A DNA stretch of 39,360 bases, taken from NCBI GenBank assembly GCA_041663585.1, contig JBAYMN010000008.1, forward strand, positions 1 to 39,360, read 5' to 3'. Made by a program: the position numbers and the translations under genes. Under the pieces are notes generated by a model. The model worked only from the letters and a program-made list of their open reading frames with translations, searched no databases and had not been told where the DNA came from. Numbering within the stretch: position 1 is the first letter of the stretch; the number at the start of each line of letters is the position of its first letter. This DNA is from JALOBO01 sp023228225. Lineage in GTDB: Bacteria > Bacillota > Clostridia > Christensenellales > UBA1242. Positions 13,944 through 23,020 of this stretch are shown here, piece by piece.

Positions 13944-16901
13944 ATGAAATTTAAAAAAATCTTTGCAATACTGACGCTATCTGCATTATTAGCAACTCAA
14001 AACGGAGCATTCTTTTCAATCTTTGCAAATCTTTTATCTGTATCTAAAAATACAGTTTTTGCCGATTCCTCAGTAGAAACCGAAATAGAATTAAGTAACA
14101 GCGACTTTTTGACCTCGTCAGGTACAACATATCCTAAAATTCCTTCAAATTGGACAGTAGTAAATCCAAATACGATATCTGATATTAAAGCAGGTATTAT
14201 AAGCCTAGATGTAGATGAATACACTGATAATTACAGCGAAAATTACGAGTTAAATATTTCTAATCCACAAATATCCGCAGAATTACAAGGAAATTCCGAT
14301 TACAATGTACTTATGATTAATTCTGCAAATGCATTTGTATCTTATGGTTATAAATCAACAAGCCTTACCTTATCGGCAAGTTCATATTACGAAATTACCG
14401 CTTATGTTTACACTCCCGCCGAAATTTATGGTGGCTGTGCAACAGTAAAATTAAGTGGCAATAATATATCAAATGCCGATGCGATATTTACTGGCGTTGT
14501 AACAAATCAAAATTGGACTAGGTACACATTTTATGTAGAAACTAATTCAACAAATTCCGAAACTGTAAATATTGAATTATGGCTCGGCAATGAAGATGGT
14601 ACCACCGCAAAGGGTGTAGTTTTATTTGACAATATTTCGGTAATGTCACTTGCAGAAAGTGCTTATAAATATAAAGTATTAAGTGCTATTATATCCGATC
14701 CCGATGAAAATTATATTAAAACAATTAGCCTAAAAAATATAGTGATTAATAATCCAGTAGCAAATGATAATTTTGAAACTACTTCCGAAATTGATTGGAC
14801 ATTACAAACCGCCTCAGATTTAAGCCCTTATGACCGTGACATTACAATAACTGGAATTTATAATATTAGTGATAATTTTGATACGGTAGCCACCGGTATT
14901 GAAGAATCTCCAAAAACGAACAACAGTTATCAAAATAAAAATGCTTTGCTCATTAACAACATTGAAAGTAATGCAGTTGGTTATAAATCTAGTGATATTG
15001 CTATTTTAAGTCAAGGCTACTATTTATTAAGCATATTTGTTAAAACCAGCAATCTAACAAGTGGCGTTACTATTAAAGCGGTAGAGCAATTTAATGAAAT
15101 TCAGCACGCCGATGATTATGAAGTATTAAATGCAAGCCTAAGTAATATAACAACTACTTCCGTTTCAAATTCATTAACTAATGATTGGCAAAAAGTAAGT
15201 ATTTATATTAAAGGTAATCCACTTTATAACAGCGTTATTAACTTAGAAATTTGGTTAGGCGTTGAAGATTCACTTGAAAAAGGTTATGCGTTTTTTGATG
15301 ATGTTTCACTTGAAGCCATAACAAAAGATGAATATGAAGATGTATCTGCTGGCTCATATATAACGACACTGAGCCTGAACTCAATATCGGGCACACTTAA
15401 CATTGCAAATGGCACTTTTAATTTTGGTGAAGTTACAGAACCAATTGTTTCTGATACTAATACTTACCCATTACAACCAACTGATTGGACACAAAGTTCA
15501 ATAGATGATAATTTTGCAGATGAATTAGCACTTAGTGGTATTATTAATACAAATGCTACAAACTTTTCAGCACATAATTATATAGGTGCAGTAAATCCCG
15601 GTTTTACTCCAAGTCAATACGACCACTCAGCCACAGCCGTTAACAATGTATTAATGATAGGCAATCTTTCGGCAACAGCACAAACTTACACTTCGGAGAG
15701 TTATTCACTTTCTGCAAGTTCGTATTATAAACTAAGTGTTATGGTTAGCACAGATATTGTAACAGGAGGCGGTGCTGTAATATCTTTACAAGGCACCACA
15801 TATGACCTTACAGAATTTAATTCAATTTCTAATGATAATTGGACAACTTACTATGTTTATATTAAAACTGGATTGACTGGCATAGAAGTAACAGTTGCAT
15901 TATCTCTTGGAAAAAAAGATAATCTTGTAAATGGATTTGCATATTTTGATAATTGTTTCTTAGTGTCATCAGATGAAACAGTATTTACTGCTAAACAAGC
16001 AAATTGTGATGCCGATACCGAAAAAGTTATAGATTTGTCAAGCGAAGAATTTGCACTTATTTCAAATACTTCTTCACAAGGGCTATATGACCCATTATTG
16101 TGGGATCTTGATGCTGATGACCAAAATGTAATAGCTGGCGTATTAAAAACCAACGAATTAGAACAAAATTCAAGTTTTTTCCCAGGTATGCAAAACCCCG
16201 GTACAAATAAAGAGAACAGTGGAAATGTCCTTATGCTTTCTTCAAACGAAGATGTATATGCCACATACAGTGCGTTAATAGCACAAACATTAACTGCAAG
16301 TAGTTATTATAAAATATCTATTTGGGTTAAAACATATAATATGTCGCAATTAAATGAAAATCAAGAACTTGATGAAGAAAATGAAATACTTCCATATGGC
16401 GTTCAAATTTCGCTTTCCGGAACTACTGTAAAATTTACTGGTATTGATACCGAAGCCGACGGCGATAACGCTGAATATGAAGAATATGTATTTTACGTAA
16501 ATGCTACTAGTGCTTTAAGTACTACTATAACATTAGGTTTAGGTGCCGATAATGCACTTACAAGTGGTACAGTGTTCTTTGATGCAATTTATATTGTGGC
16601 AATAGAAGAAACCGATTATACCGATGCTGTTACGCAAATTACTTCGGACAACCCACCAAGCAATATGCTTAATGTCGGCGATACCGAAACTCCTGCTGAT
16701 ACAGAAGAAGATACAACCGATGAAACAGAAGATGAAACATCTTATAATTGGTTAATATTTCCTACATTAATTTTTAGTGTGGCATTTATATTAGCAATTG
16801 TAATGGTAATGCTTAGAAGAATTGAATTCAAAAAACGCGTAAAAGCACAATCTTCCGAATACGATCGTGATAAGTCAATTTACACTAAGAATGAAAAGTA
16901 A
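13944..16901 (+). CDS. Large surface protein with four carbohydrate-binding-like repeats
   Basis: 985 residues. A signal peptide covers about residues 1-41 (basic start, long hydrophobic part, FADSS). Four related domains follow at about 50-235, 270-460, 495-675 and 700-890. Each has the same core: N-x-L-(M/L)-I, then L-x-x-S-x-x-Y-Y near a 'sits in the fold' strand, W-x-x-(Y/V) with a -Y-(V/I)- strand, L-x-L-G-x-x-D and a closing F-(F/D)-D. This looks like the beta-sandwich of CBM4/9-type binding modules, so glycan binding is a reasonable guess. An acidic Glu/Thr/Asp linker (905-933) precedes a membrane helix (936-957) and a Lys/Arg-rich cytoplasmic tail. No catalytic domain and no LPXTG. 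Ribosome site AAGGTGG; terminator directly after the stop. Confidence 0.7.
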   Translation: MKFKKIFAILTLSALLATQNGAFFSIFANLLSVSKNTVFADSSVETEIELSNSDFLTSSGTTYPKIPSNWTVVNPNTISDIKAGIISLDVDEYTDNYSENYELNISNPQISAELQGNSDYNVLMINSANAFVSYGYKSTSLTLSASSYYEITAYVYTPAEIYGGCATVKLSGNNISNADAIFTGVVTNQNWTRYTFYVETNSTNSETVNIELWLGNEDGTTAKGVVLFDNISVMSLAESAYKYKVLSAIISDPDENYIKTISLKNIVINNPVANDNFETTSEIDWTLQTASDLSPYDRDITITGIYNISDNFDTVATGIEESPKTNNSYQNKNALLINNIESNAVGYKSSDIAILSQGYYLLSIFVKTSNLTSGVTIKAVEQFNEIQHADDYEVLNASLSNITTTSVSNSLTNDWQKVSIYIKGNPLYNSVINLEIWLGVEDSLEKGYAFFDDVSLEAITKDEYEDVSAGSYITTLSLNSISGTLNIANGTFNFGEVTEPIVSDTNTYPLQPTDWTQSSIDDNFADELALSGIINTNATNFSAHNYIGAVNPGFTPSQYDHSATAVNNVLMIGNLSATAQTYTSESYSLSASSYYKLSVMVSTDIVTGGGAVISLQGTTYDLTEFNSISNDNWTTYYVYIKTGLTGIEVTVALSLGKKDNLVNGFAYFDNCFLVSSDETVFTAKQANCDADTEKVIDLSSEEFALISNTSSQGLYDPLLWDLDADDQNVIAGVLKTNELEQNSSFFPGMQNPGTNKENSGNVLMLSSNEDVYATYSALIAQTLTASSYYKISIWVKTYNMSQLNENQELDEENEILPYGVQISLSGTTVKFTGIDTEADGDNAEYEEYVFYVNATSALSTTITLGLGADNALTSGTVFFDAIYIVAIEETDYTDAVTQITSDNPPSNMLNVGDTETPADTEEDTTDETEDETSYNWLIFPTLIFSVAFILAIVMVMLRRIEFKKRVKAQSSEYDRDKSIYTKNEK

Positions 16902-16913
16902 AAATTGTTTGAG

Positions 16914-16938
16914 GACTGCCAAATTTGGTAGTCTTTTT
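16914..16938 (+). terminator. Terminator of the four-repeat surface protein
   Basis: GACTGCC (16914-16920) pairs with GGTAGTC (16927-16933), one G-T pair, 6-base loop, then TTTTT. It lies 13 bases after the stop and touches the end of the leftward LysM gene. Confidence 0.8.
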
Positions 16939-17260
16939 AAATTACAATTTGCTGACCTATAAACAGCATATCAAACCCTCCACTTTGCTGTTTTACATAA
17001 TCAACCGTTACATTAAATTTTTGTGCAATTGTTTCAATTGTATCAAGCGGTTTAACAATATAAATTGCTGTATGCTGGTTGGGTATAAACACTCTATCAC
17101 CCACTGATACACTTTTTATTTTATTTACCTGCATAATAATTTGCGTTGTCGTTGTGTATTTTTTTGCTATGCTTTCAAGTGTTTCACCGTTAATTACTCT
17201 ATGCACTATATTGTATTTAATAAAATTTTTAATTACGCTTATTGTTCCCTCTTGTCCCAT
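16937..17260 (-). CDS. Small protein with two LysM domains
   Basis: 107 residues made almost wholly of two LysM repeats: about residues 18-60 (VHRVINGETLESIAKKY ... VGDRVFIPN) and 66-107 (IYIVKPLDTIETIAQKF ... IGQQIVI). LysM binds peptidoglycan-type glycans. There is no signal peptide or membrane helix, so the protein is either exported by an unseen route, acts inside the forespore or mother cell, as some spore-coat LysM proteins do, or binds another partner. The spore link is inference. AAAGGAG precedes the ATG. It lies convergent to the plus-strand surface protein and divergent from spoVB. Confidence 0.85.
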   Translation of the reverse strand: MGQEGTISVIKNFIKYNIVHRVINGETLESIAKKYTTTTQIIMQVNKIKSVSVGDRVFIPNQHTAIYIVKPLDTIETIAQKFNVTVDYVKQQSGGFDMLFIGQQIVI

Positions 17261-17377
17261 TTGTTTTCTCCTTTAACCGTCATATAAAATATATATGCTT
17301 GTATGTGCATTAATATTTTTATTTTAAGATTTATAAAATAAGTCTAATTTTTTTAATTATATAATAAATTTATAATA

Positions 17378-18919
17378 ATGACAAAAGCCCCAAAAAAATT
17401 TAAATCGCTATTTACTGCTGTTGCGCTAATTACAGTATTTTCTGTAATTACGCGCGCTGCGGGCTTTATTTTTCGTATCTATTTATCTCGCACGATTGGC
17501 GCCGAAGGTATGGGTATATATCAGGTTGCAATATCTATTTTTGGTACTTTAAATGCATTAGTAGTAAGTGGAATGCCAGTAGTATTATCAAGATTAGTCG
17601 CAAAGTATAATGTAAGTAGTAAAAAAGCCGAGGCTCATTCCGCTGTAACAGCGGGATTAATTGTAAGTTTGGCTACCTCACTACTTCTATGTGCTGTAAT
17701 TATAATATTTAAAAATCTACTTAGCAAAATTTTTACAGATGAACGCTGTATTGCAATACTTATAACACTACTTCCCGCTCTTGTATCTTCCAGTGTTTAT
17801 GCAACATTACGCGGTTATTTATGGGGCGAAAAAAACTATCTATCCGTATGTGCGACTGAGTTAATTGAACAAATTTTAAGGGTTGTGCTATGCGTGCTTT
17901 TGATTGGTTCAGCGTACACCGCCTTAGATGGCGCACTCACAGCCGGAACAACTTACAGTATTGCTTGTATAATTTCAGCGGTACTTGTTATAATTACTTA
18001 TTTTTATTATGGCGGTAAATTTCGTAATCCTAAACCGCAATACAAGCAAATAATAAAGAGTTCAACTCCCGTAACTGCGCTAAGAGTAGCATCAAGTTTA
18101 ATACAGCCAATTATTGCTATTATTATACCACTTAGACTTGTCCAAATTGGATTTAGTACTGAACAAGCAATATCACAATATGGAATTGCAACTGGTATGA
18201 CACTGCCACTACTATTTTTACCTTCCACACTAATAGGCTCACTTGCCATGGCACTTGTACCCGAAATTTCAGCCATCAATGAAGAAAAAAATTCTCCACT
18301 TTTAAAAAAGCGAATTCGTAGCGGAATTGTATTTTCAATTTTTTGTGCGGCACTTTTAATTCCTTCTTTTTTGGGGGTCGGAAAAGAAATTGGATTGTTT
18401 TTATATAATAATAATTTATCGGGAGTTTATTTGCAAGCAGCGGCATGGATGATGATTCCAATGGCAATATCGCAAATTACCTCAACAATTTTAAACTCAC
18501 TGGGATTAGAAATTAAATCATTTAAAAATTATGTAATTGGTACAGTCGTTTCACTACTTTGTATTTGGTTTTTGCCATCAGTTATAGGTATAAACGCTCT
18601 TATCATCGGCTTGGGTTCAAGTGTGGTAATATCTGCAATTTTAAATTTAAGAATGATAGCGAAACATACCAATTTAAATATAAACATAAATAAACATTTA
18701 ATATTAATATCGCTTTTTGTATTACCAAGCGCACTATTAGGCTACTTTTTAATAGGAGTTACTAACGTAATTTTCCCCTTAGTATTAGCAATTGTAATAT
18801 CGTGTGGGCTTGCAACATTAATGTTTATTACACTTTGCGTAATATTTAACCTAGTAGACATATCCGCATTGTCAGTAAAATTTGTACGCACTTTTAAAAA
18901 GTCAAAACAGCCCATTTAA
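17378..18919 (+). CDS. spoVB: SpoVB-type polysaccharide/lipid flippase
   Basis: 513 residues with about 14 membrane helices, of the MOP superfamily (MATE-like, polysaccharide transport). SpoVB proteins carry lipid-linked precursors across the membrane, for spore cortex or for cell wall. The family marks are the N-terminal RAAGFIFRIYLSRTIGAEGMG, then GMPVVLSRLVAKY, and TGMTLPLLFLPSTLIGSLA with VPEIS. Relatives also function outside sporulation, so the exact role is not certain. The ATG lacks a ribosome site; a TATAAT at 17360-17365 lies 12 bases upstream, so a very short leader is likely. Next on the strand is DUF421, 60 bases on. Confidence 0.85.
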   Translation: MTKAPKKFKSLFTAVALITVFSVITRAAGFIFRIYLSRTIGAEGMGIYQVAISIFGTLNALVVSGMPVVLSRLVAKYNVSSKKAEAHSAVTAGLIVSLATSLLLCAVIIIFKNLLSKIFTDERCIAILITLLPALVSSSVYATLRGYLWGEKNYLSVCATELIEQILRVVLCVLLIGSAYTALDGALTAGTTYSIACIISAVLVIITYFYYGGKFRNPKPQYKQIIKSSTPVTALRVASSLIQPIIAIIIPLRLVQIGFSTEQAISQYGIATGMTLPLLFLPSTLIGSLAMALVPEISAINEEKNSPLLKKRIRSGIVFSIFCAALLIPSFLGVGKEIGLFLYNNNLSGVYLQAAAWMMIPMAISQITSTILNSLGLEIKSFKNYVIGTVVSLLCIWFLPSVIGINALIIGLGSSVVISAILNLRMIAKHTNLNININKHLILISLFVLPSALLGYFLIGVTNVIFPLVLAIVISCGLATLMFITLCVIFNLVDISALSVKFVRTFKKSKQPI

Positions 18920-18934
18920 CAAAATTTATATAAA

Positions 18935-18965
18935 TTGTAAAAACGCATATTTTTTAGTGTATAAT
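18935..18965 (+). promoter_or_regulatory. Possible promoter of the DUF421 gene
   Basis: A perfect TATAAT (18960-18965) has a TTGTAA (18935-18940) 19 bases before it, a longer than ideal spacer. The ATG is 14 bases after the -10, so the leader would be only about 8 bases, and no ribosome site is visible. Confidence 0.45.
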
Positions 18966-18979
18966 AAGATAATATTAGT

Positions 18980-19699
18980 ATGTATACACTAATATTAAAA
19001 TGTATTCTAATGTATATAATTGTACTTGTTATAGTGCGAATGATGGGTAAACGCCAATTAGGCGAGTTACAGCCATTTGAATTAGTAATAACATTTATGC
19101 TTGCCGATTTTGCTGTAATTCCGCTTACAAGCACAAACCTTCCGTTATTAAATGGAGTAATCCCTTTGCTTACGCTATCTTCACTGCATTATTTATGCTC
19201 ACTTCTTTCCCGTAAAAGTATTAAAGTGCGTAACTTACTATGTGGTAATCCAGTAATTATTATTAATGAAAACGGGCTTGACTATGAAAAATTAAAACAA
19301 TTAAATATGAATATTAGTGACATTGAAGAAGCACTGCACGGAAATAATTATTTTGATATATCACAAATCAAATTTGCTATTGTGGAAACAAATGGCAAAA
19401 TAACCGTAATACCAAAAGCAGATTATGAAAATGCTAAATTGATTGACTTAGGAGTGAAAGCAAAAGATGAAGGATTGGCGTTTACTATTATTGAAGAAGG
19501 TAAACTAGTTACAGATAATATAAAATTAATGAATTTATCCGAAAAATTTATAGTAAAACAACTTAAAAAAGCAAAAATAAAAAGTCTTAAAGATGTTTTT
19601 GTAATGACATTAGACAATAATGGCAAAGTATATATTCAGTCAAAATATGATAAACCTATAATATTAGAAACCGCTTTAAAAAGTAAGGTAGAAAAATGA
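18980..19699 (+). CDS. DUF421 (YetF-type) membrane protein
   Basis: 239 residues. The N-terminal third has about three membrane helices, with the family hallmark VRMMGKRQLGELQPFELVI at residues 19-37 and a following ADFAVIPLTS. The cytoplasmic C-terminal part carries the YetF-type fold with a repeated 'G-N-P-x-I-I-I-x-x-G' and KADY segment. The function is unknown; relatives in Bacillus are sporulation-associated. The gene overlaps the next (DUF4363) by four bases, a conserved pairing in Clostridia, which suggests the two products act together. No ribosome site before the ATG. Confidence 0.88.
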   Translation: MYTLILKCILMYIIVLVIVRMMGKRQLGELQPFELVITFMLADFAVIPLTSTNLPLLNGVIPLLTLSSLHYLCSLLSRKSIKVRNLLCGNPVIIINENGLDYEKLKQLNMNISDIEEALHGNNYFDISQIKFAIVETNGKITVIPKADYENAKLIDLGVKAKDEGLAFTIIEEGKLVTDNIKLMNLSEKFIVKQLKKAKIKSLKDVFVMTLDNNGKVYIQSKYDKPIILETALKSKVEK

Positions 19700-20088
19700 A
19701 AAAATTAATTTTTTTGTTTATTTCAATCACGATTTTAGTCACTTTTGCATGGGTTGATTGTTCACTTTTTAATAAATCAATTAACAATTTGACAAACGAA
19801 TTGGCAGAATTGGTCGTTGCGATAGATGATACTACGGGGCAAATTAACACTTTTGAAATTACCGAAAAGTATGATTTACTTCATTCTAAATGGGAAAAGT
19901 CAGAAACTGATCTAATAATGTTTATTGATTTTATTCAATTAGAACAAATAGGCGTCGGTCTTGCCAGAGTAGAAACTTATATAGAGGAAAATGATATAAC
20001 CGAAACAAAAGCGGAAATTAATGCTGTAAAGCATTTATGTGAAAAACTTAAAAAACGCACCGCGTTCAACTTCGAAAATATTTTATAG
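19696..20088 (+). CDS. DUF4363 protein
   Basis: 130 residues with an N-terminal membrane anchor (residues 3-20) and a helical extracytoplasmic remainder. The size, anchor and helix-rich pattern (W-x-x-x-x-x-x-x-x-x-F-I with a Lys-rich C-terminus) match DUF4363, which in Clostridia commonly sits after a DUF421 gene. AAGGTAG precedes the ATG, and it overlaps the DUF421 stop (ATGA-type, 19696-19699). The function is unknown; a partnership with DUF421 is inferred from the coupling. Confidence 0.8.
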   Translation: MKKLIFLFISITILVTFAWVDCSLFNKSINNLTNELAELVVAIDDTTGQINTFEITEKYDLLHSKWEKSETDLIMFIDFIQLEQIGVGLARVETYIEENDITETKAEINAVKHLCEKLKKRTAFNFENIL

Positions 20089-20102
20089 TTTTTTATTTCA
20101 TT

Positions 20103-20141
20103 AAATAAATAGGTCGCCACAATTTTCTGGCGACTTATTTA
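20103..20141. terminator. Bidirectional terminator between DUF4363 and uvrA
   Basis: A long near-perfect inverted repeat: GTCGCCA (20113-20119) with TGGCGAC (20128-20134), extended by AAATA/TATTT arms on both sides. The AT-rich ends give T-rich tails on either strand, serving the two converging genes. Confidence 0.8.
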
Positions 20142-22973
20142 TTATTCTTCAACAGGTATCGGCAATATCTTTTTAAGAAATTGTCCTGTATAACTTTTAT
20201 CTACTTTTGCAACTTCCTCAGGTGTACCTTGTGCTATAACCATGCCACCTTTATCGCCACCCTCTGGCCCTAAATCTATACAATAGTCGGCAATTTTTAT
20301 TACATCTAAGTTATGTTCTATTATAATCACTGTGTTTCCTTTACTTACAAGTCGCTGTAATATTGTAATTAATTTATCAACATCATACATATGTAGTCCA
20401 GTTGTAGGTTCATCTAAAATATATAATGTGTTACCAGTACTTCGTTTAGATAATTCAGTAGCAAGTTTAACACGTTGTGCTTCGCCTCCACTTAAAGTGG
20501 TGGCCGATTGACCTAATTTAATATAACCAAGTCCAACATCATCAAGAGTTTTAATTTTGTTATAAATAGCCGGCATATTCTTAAAAAATTCAACTGCTTC
20601 TTCTACTCGCATTTCAAGAATGTCATAAATATTTTTATCTCTATATTTTACTTCTAGTGTTTCACGGTTATATCTTTTTGCTTTGCAAACTTCGCATGGT
20701 ACATAAACATCTGGCAAAAAGTACATTTCTATTTTATTAATGCCATCTCCTCCGCACGCCTCACATCTTCCGCCTTTAACATTAAAACTAAATCTGCCTG
20801 CTGTATAACCCCGCTCTTTCGCATCGGGAGTCATAGCAAAAAGTTCTCTTATAGCACTAAACACACCAGTATAGGTGGCTGGGTTACTGCGTGGAGTCCG
20901 TCCGATAGGCTCTTGGTCTATTGCAATTACTTTATTTAACTTTTCCGCACCAACAACACTATCATAATTGCCCTCTGGTAAGCGGGAGCGGTTTAATTTA
21001 TTAGAAAGTGCAGGGTGAAGAATTTGATTAATCAAACTGCTTTTCCCACTACCGGATACTCCGGTAATAACGGTTAAAATACCAAGCGGAAAGTCAACAT
21101 CAATATTTTTTAAATTATTTTGTCTTGCTCCTCTGACCCCAAAAAAACCATTTACGGTAGTTCGCCGTACTGTCGGAATTTTTATAGACCGTTCGCCGGA
21201 TAAATATTTGCCAGTTATAGAACGCGGGCTTTCCATAATATTTTGAACGGTGCCTTCTGCAATAAGTTCACCGCCATGTTCACCTGCATACGGACCAATA
21301 TCAATAATATGGTCTGCTGTTCTAATTGTTTCTTCATCGTGTTCAACAACAAGCACAGTATTGCCTAAATCTCTTAATCGTTTTAGCGTGTTTAACAGTT
21401 TAGCATTATCGCGTTGGTGTAGCCCAATACTTGGTTCGTCTAAAATATATAAAACGCCCATCAGTCCACTACCGATTTGTGTAGCAAGACGAATACGCTG
21501 TCCTTCGCCACCACTAAGCGTTGTGGCACTACGTGCAATCGTAAGATAATTTAATCCAACATCAATTAAAAATTTTAATCTGGCGCAAATCTCTTTAATA
21601 ATAGGTGATGCAATTTTTTCTTCTCTAACACCTAAATCAAGTTTTTTTAAAAAACTCATTACTTGGTCAACAGATAAAGCACACATTTCTGCAATATTTA
21701 TTCCGTTTATTCTAATAGCAAGCACTTCTGGTCTTAAACGCAATCCGTTGCATTTAGGGCAATGAGTTTGCTTCATTAATTTACCAATTTCCCACTTTAC
21801 AAATTCACTTGTAGTTTCTTTATATCGGCGTTCAAGATTAGGAATAAGCCCTTCAAATTTTGAATGATAACTGCCTGTAAATCTATCATTATTATAACTT
21901 AATTCTAGTTCTTTGCTTCCAGTACCATATAAAATTATATCTATGATTTCTTTACTAAGTTCTTTTACAGGTGTGTTTAAACTAAATTTATATTCTTTTG
22001 CAAGTGCGTTATAAAACATATCCGCCATTTTTCCGCTTTCGGCCACCCAACCTGTAATATTAACTGCCCCTTGATTAATGCTTTTATTTTTATCTGGCAA
22101 TACTAAGTTGGGATCAATTTCGTTTTTAAAACCTAGCCCATGACACTCCGAACACGCGCCATAAGGATTGTTAAAACTAAACATACGCGGACTTAGTTCT
22201 TCAAGACTAATTTCACAATCTTCGCATGCATATTTTGTACTAAAAAGCATTTCTTTATCTTCGGTAAAAATTACGACTTTTCCCTCAGTTAGTTTTAGTG
22301 CTATCTCCACACTTTCAGTTAATCTCGCTCTTATATCTTCTTTAATAATTAGACGATCAATAACTATGCTAATATTGTGTTTTTTATTTTTATCAAGTTC
22401 TATTTCATCTTCAAACAAATAAACCTGCCCATCAATGTCCGCTCGGACATATCCACTTCGTTTATAACTTTCTAATTCTCTAATAAATGCACCTTTTTTA
22501 CCGCGTACAACAGGAGCTTCCACGCGTATTTTTGTATTATTTTTTAAAGCCATAATTTTATCAACAATTTGATCAAGTGTTTGCTGTATTATTTTTTTAC
22601 CACAATGTGGGCAAAAAGGCTCTCCAATATTTGCGTATAAAAGTCTTAAATAATCATATATTTCTGTTACCGTACCAACAGTAGAACGCGGATTATTTGA
22701 AGTGGTTTTTTGGTCAATTGCAATAGCGGGAGAGAGTCCATCAATAAGTTCAACATCTGGTTTTTGCATTTGTCCTAAAAATTGTCTTGCATAAGAAGAC
22801 AGTGATTCCATATACCTACGCTGTCCTTCGGCAAAAATCGTATCAAAAGCAAGTGTAGACTTACCCGAACCGCTTACACCAGTAAGCACGACCAGTTTAT
22901 TTCTAGGAATTTTCACATCAATGTTTTTAAGGTTGTTTTCTTTTGCCCCTTTAACAAATATATCTTGTCGCAT
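20142..22973 (-). CDS. uvrA: Excinuclease ABC subunit A
   Basis: DNA-damage sensor of nucleotide excision repair; an ATPase with two ABC modules. 943 residues, the usual length. Walker A motifs are GVSGSGKS near residues 32-39 and again near 640, and two ABC signatures (LSGGEGQR and LSGGEAQR) lie in the order expected. Zinc-finger Cys clusters are present (CPHCGKK, CEDC..., CSECHG, CEVCKAK). It works with UvrB to scan DNA. The ATG follows AAGGAG, and it lies 47 bases after uvrB in the same direction, so the two are probably cotranscribed. uvrC is not in this window. Confidence 0.97.
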   Translation of the reverse strand: MRQDIFVKGAKENNLKNIDVKIPRNKLVVLTGVSGSGKSTLAFDTIFAEGQRRYMESLSSYARQFLGQMQKPDVELIDGLSPAIAIDQKTTSNNPRSTVGTVTEIYDYLRLLYANIGEPFCPHCGKKIIQQTLDQIVDKIMALKNNTKIRVEAPVVRGKKGAFIRELESYKRSGYVRADIDGQVYLFEDEIELDKNKKHNISIVIDRLIIKEDIRARLTESVEIALKLTEGKVVIFTEDKEMLFSTKYACEDCEISLEELSPRMFSFNNPYGACSECHGLGFKNEIDPNLVLPDKNKSINQGAVNITGWVAESGKMADMFYNALAKEYKFSLNTPVKELSKEIIDIILYGTGSKELELSYNNDRFTGSYHSKFEGLIPNLERRYKETTSEFVKWEIGKLMKQTHCPKCNGLRLRPEVLAIRINGINIAEMCALSVDQVMSFLKKLDLGVREEKIASPIIKEICARLKFLIDVGLNYLTIARSATTLSGGEGQRIRLATQIGSGLMGVLYILDEPSIGLHQRDNAKLLNTLKRLRDLGNTVLVVEHDEETIRTADHIIDIGPYAGEHGGELIAEGTVQNIMESPRSITGKYLSGERSIKIPTVRRTTVNGFFGVRGARQNNLKNIDVDFPLGILTVITGVSGSGKSSLINQILHPALSNKLNRSRLPEGNYDSVVGAEKLNKVIAIDQEPIGRTPRSNPATYTGVFSAIRELFAMTPDAKERGYTAGRFSFNVKGGRCEACGGDGINKIEMYFLPDVYVPCEVCKAKRYNRETLEVKYRDKNIYDILEMRVEEAVEFFKNMPAIYNKIKTLDDVGLGYIKLGQSATTLSGGEAQRVKLATELSKRSTGNTLYILDEPTTGLHMYDVDKLITILQRLVSKGNTVIIIEHNLDVIKIADYCIDLGPEGGDKGGMVIAQGTPEEVAKVDKSYTGQFLKKILPIPVEE

Positions 22974-23020
22974 TAATTGCTCCTTAATTTATTATTAGCC
23001 GAAAGTAAATTAAAATCAAA

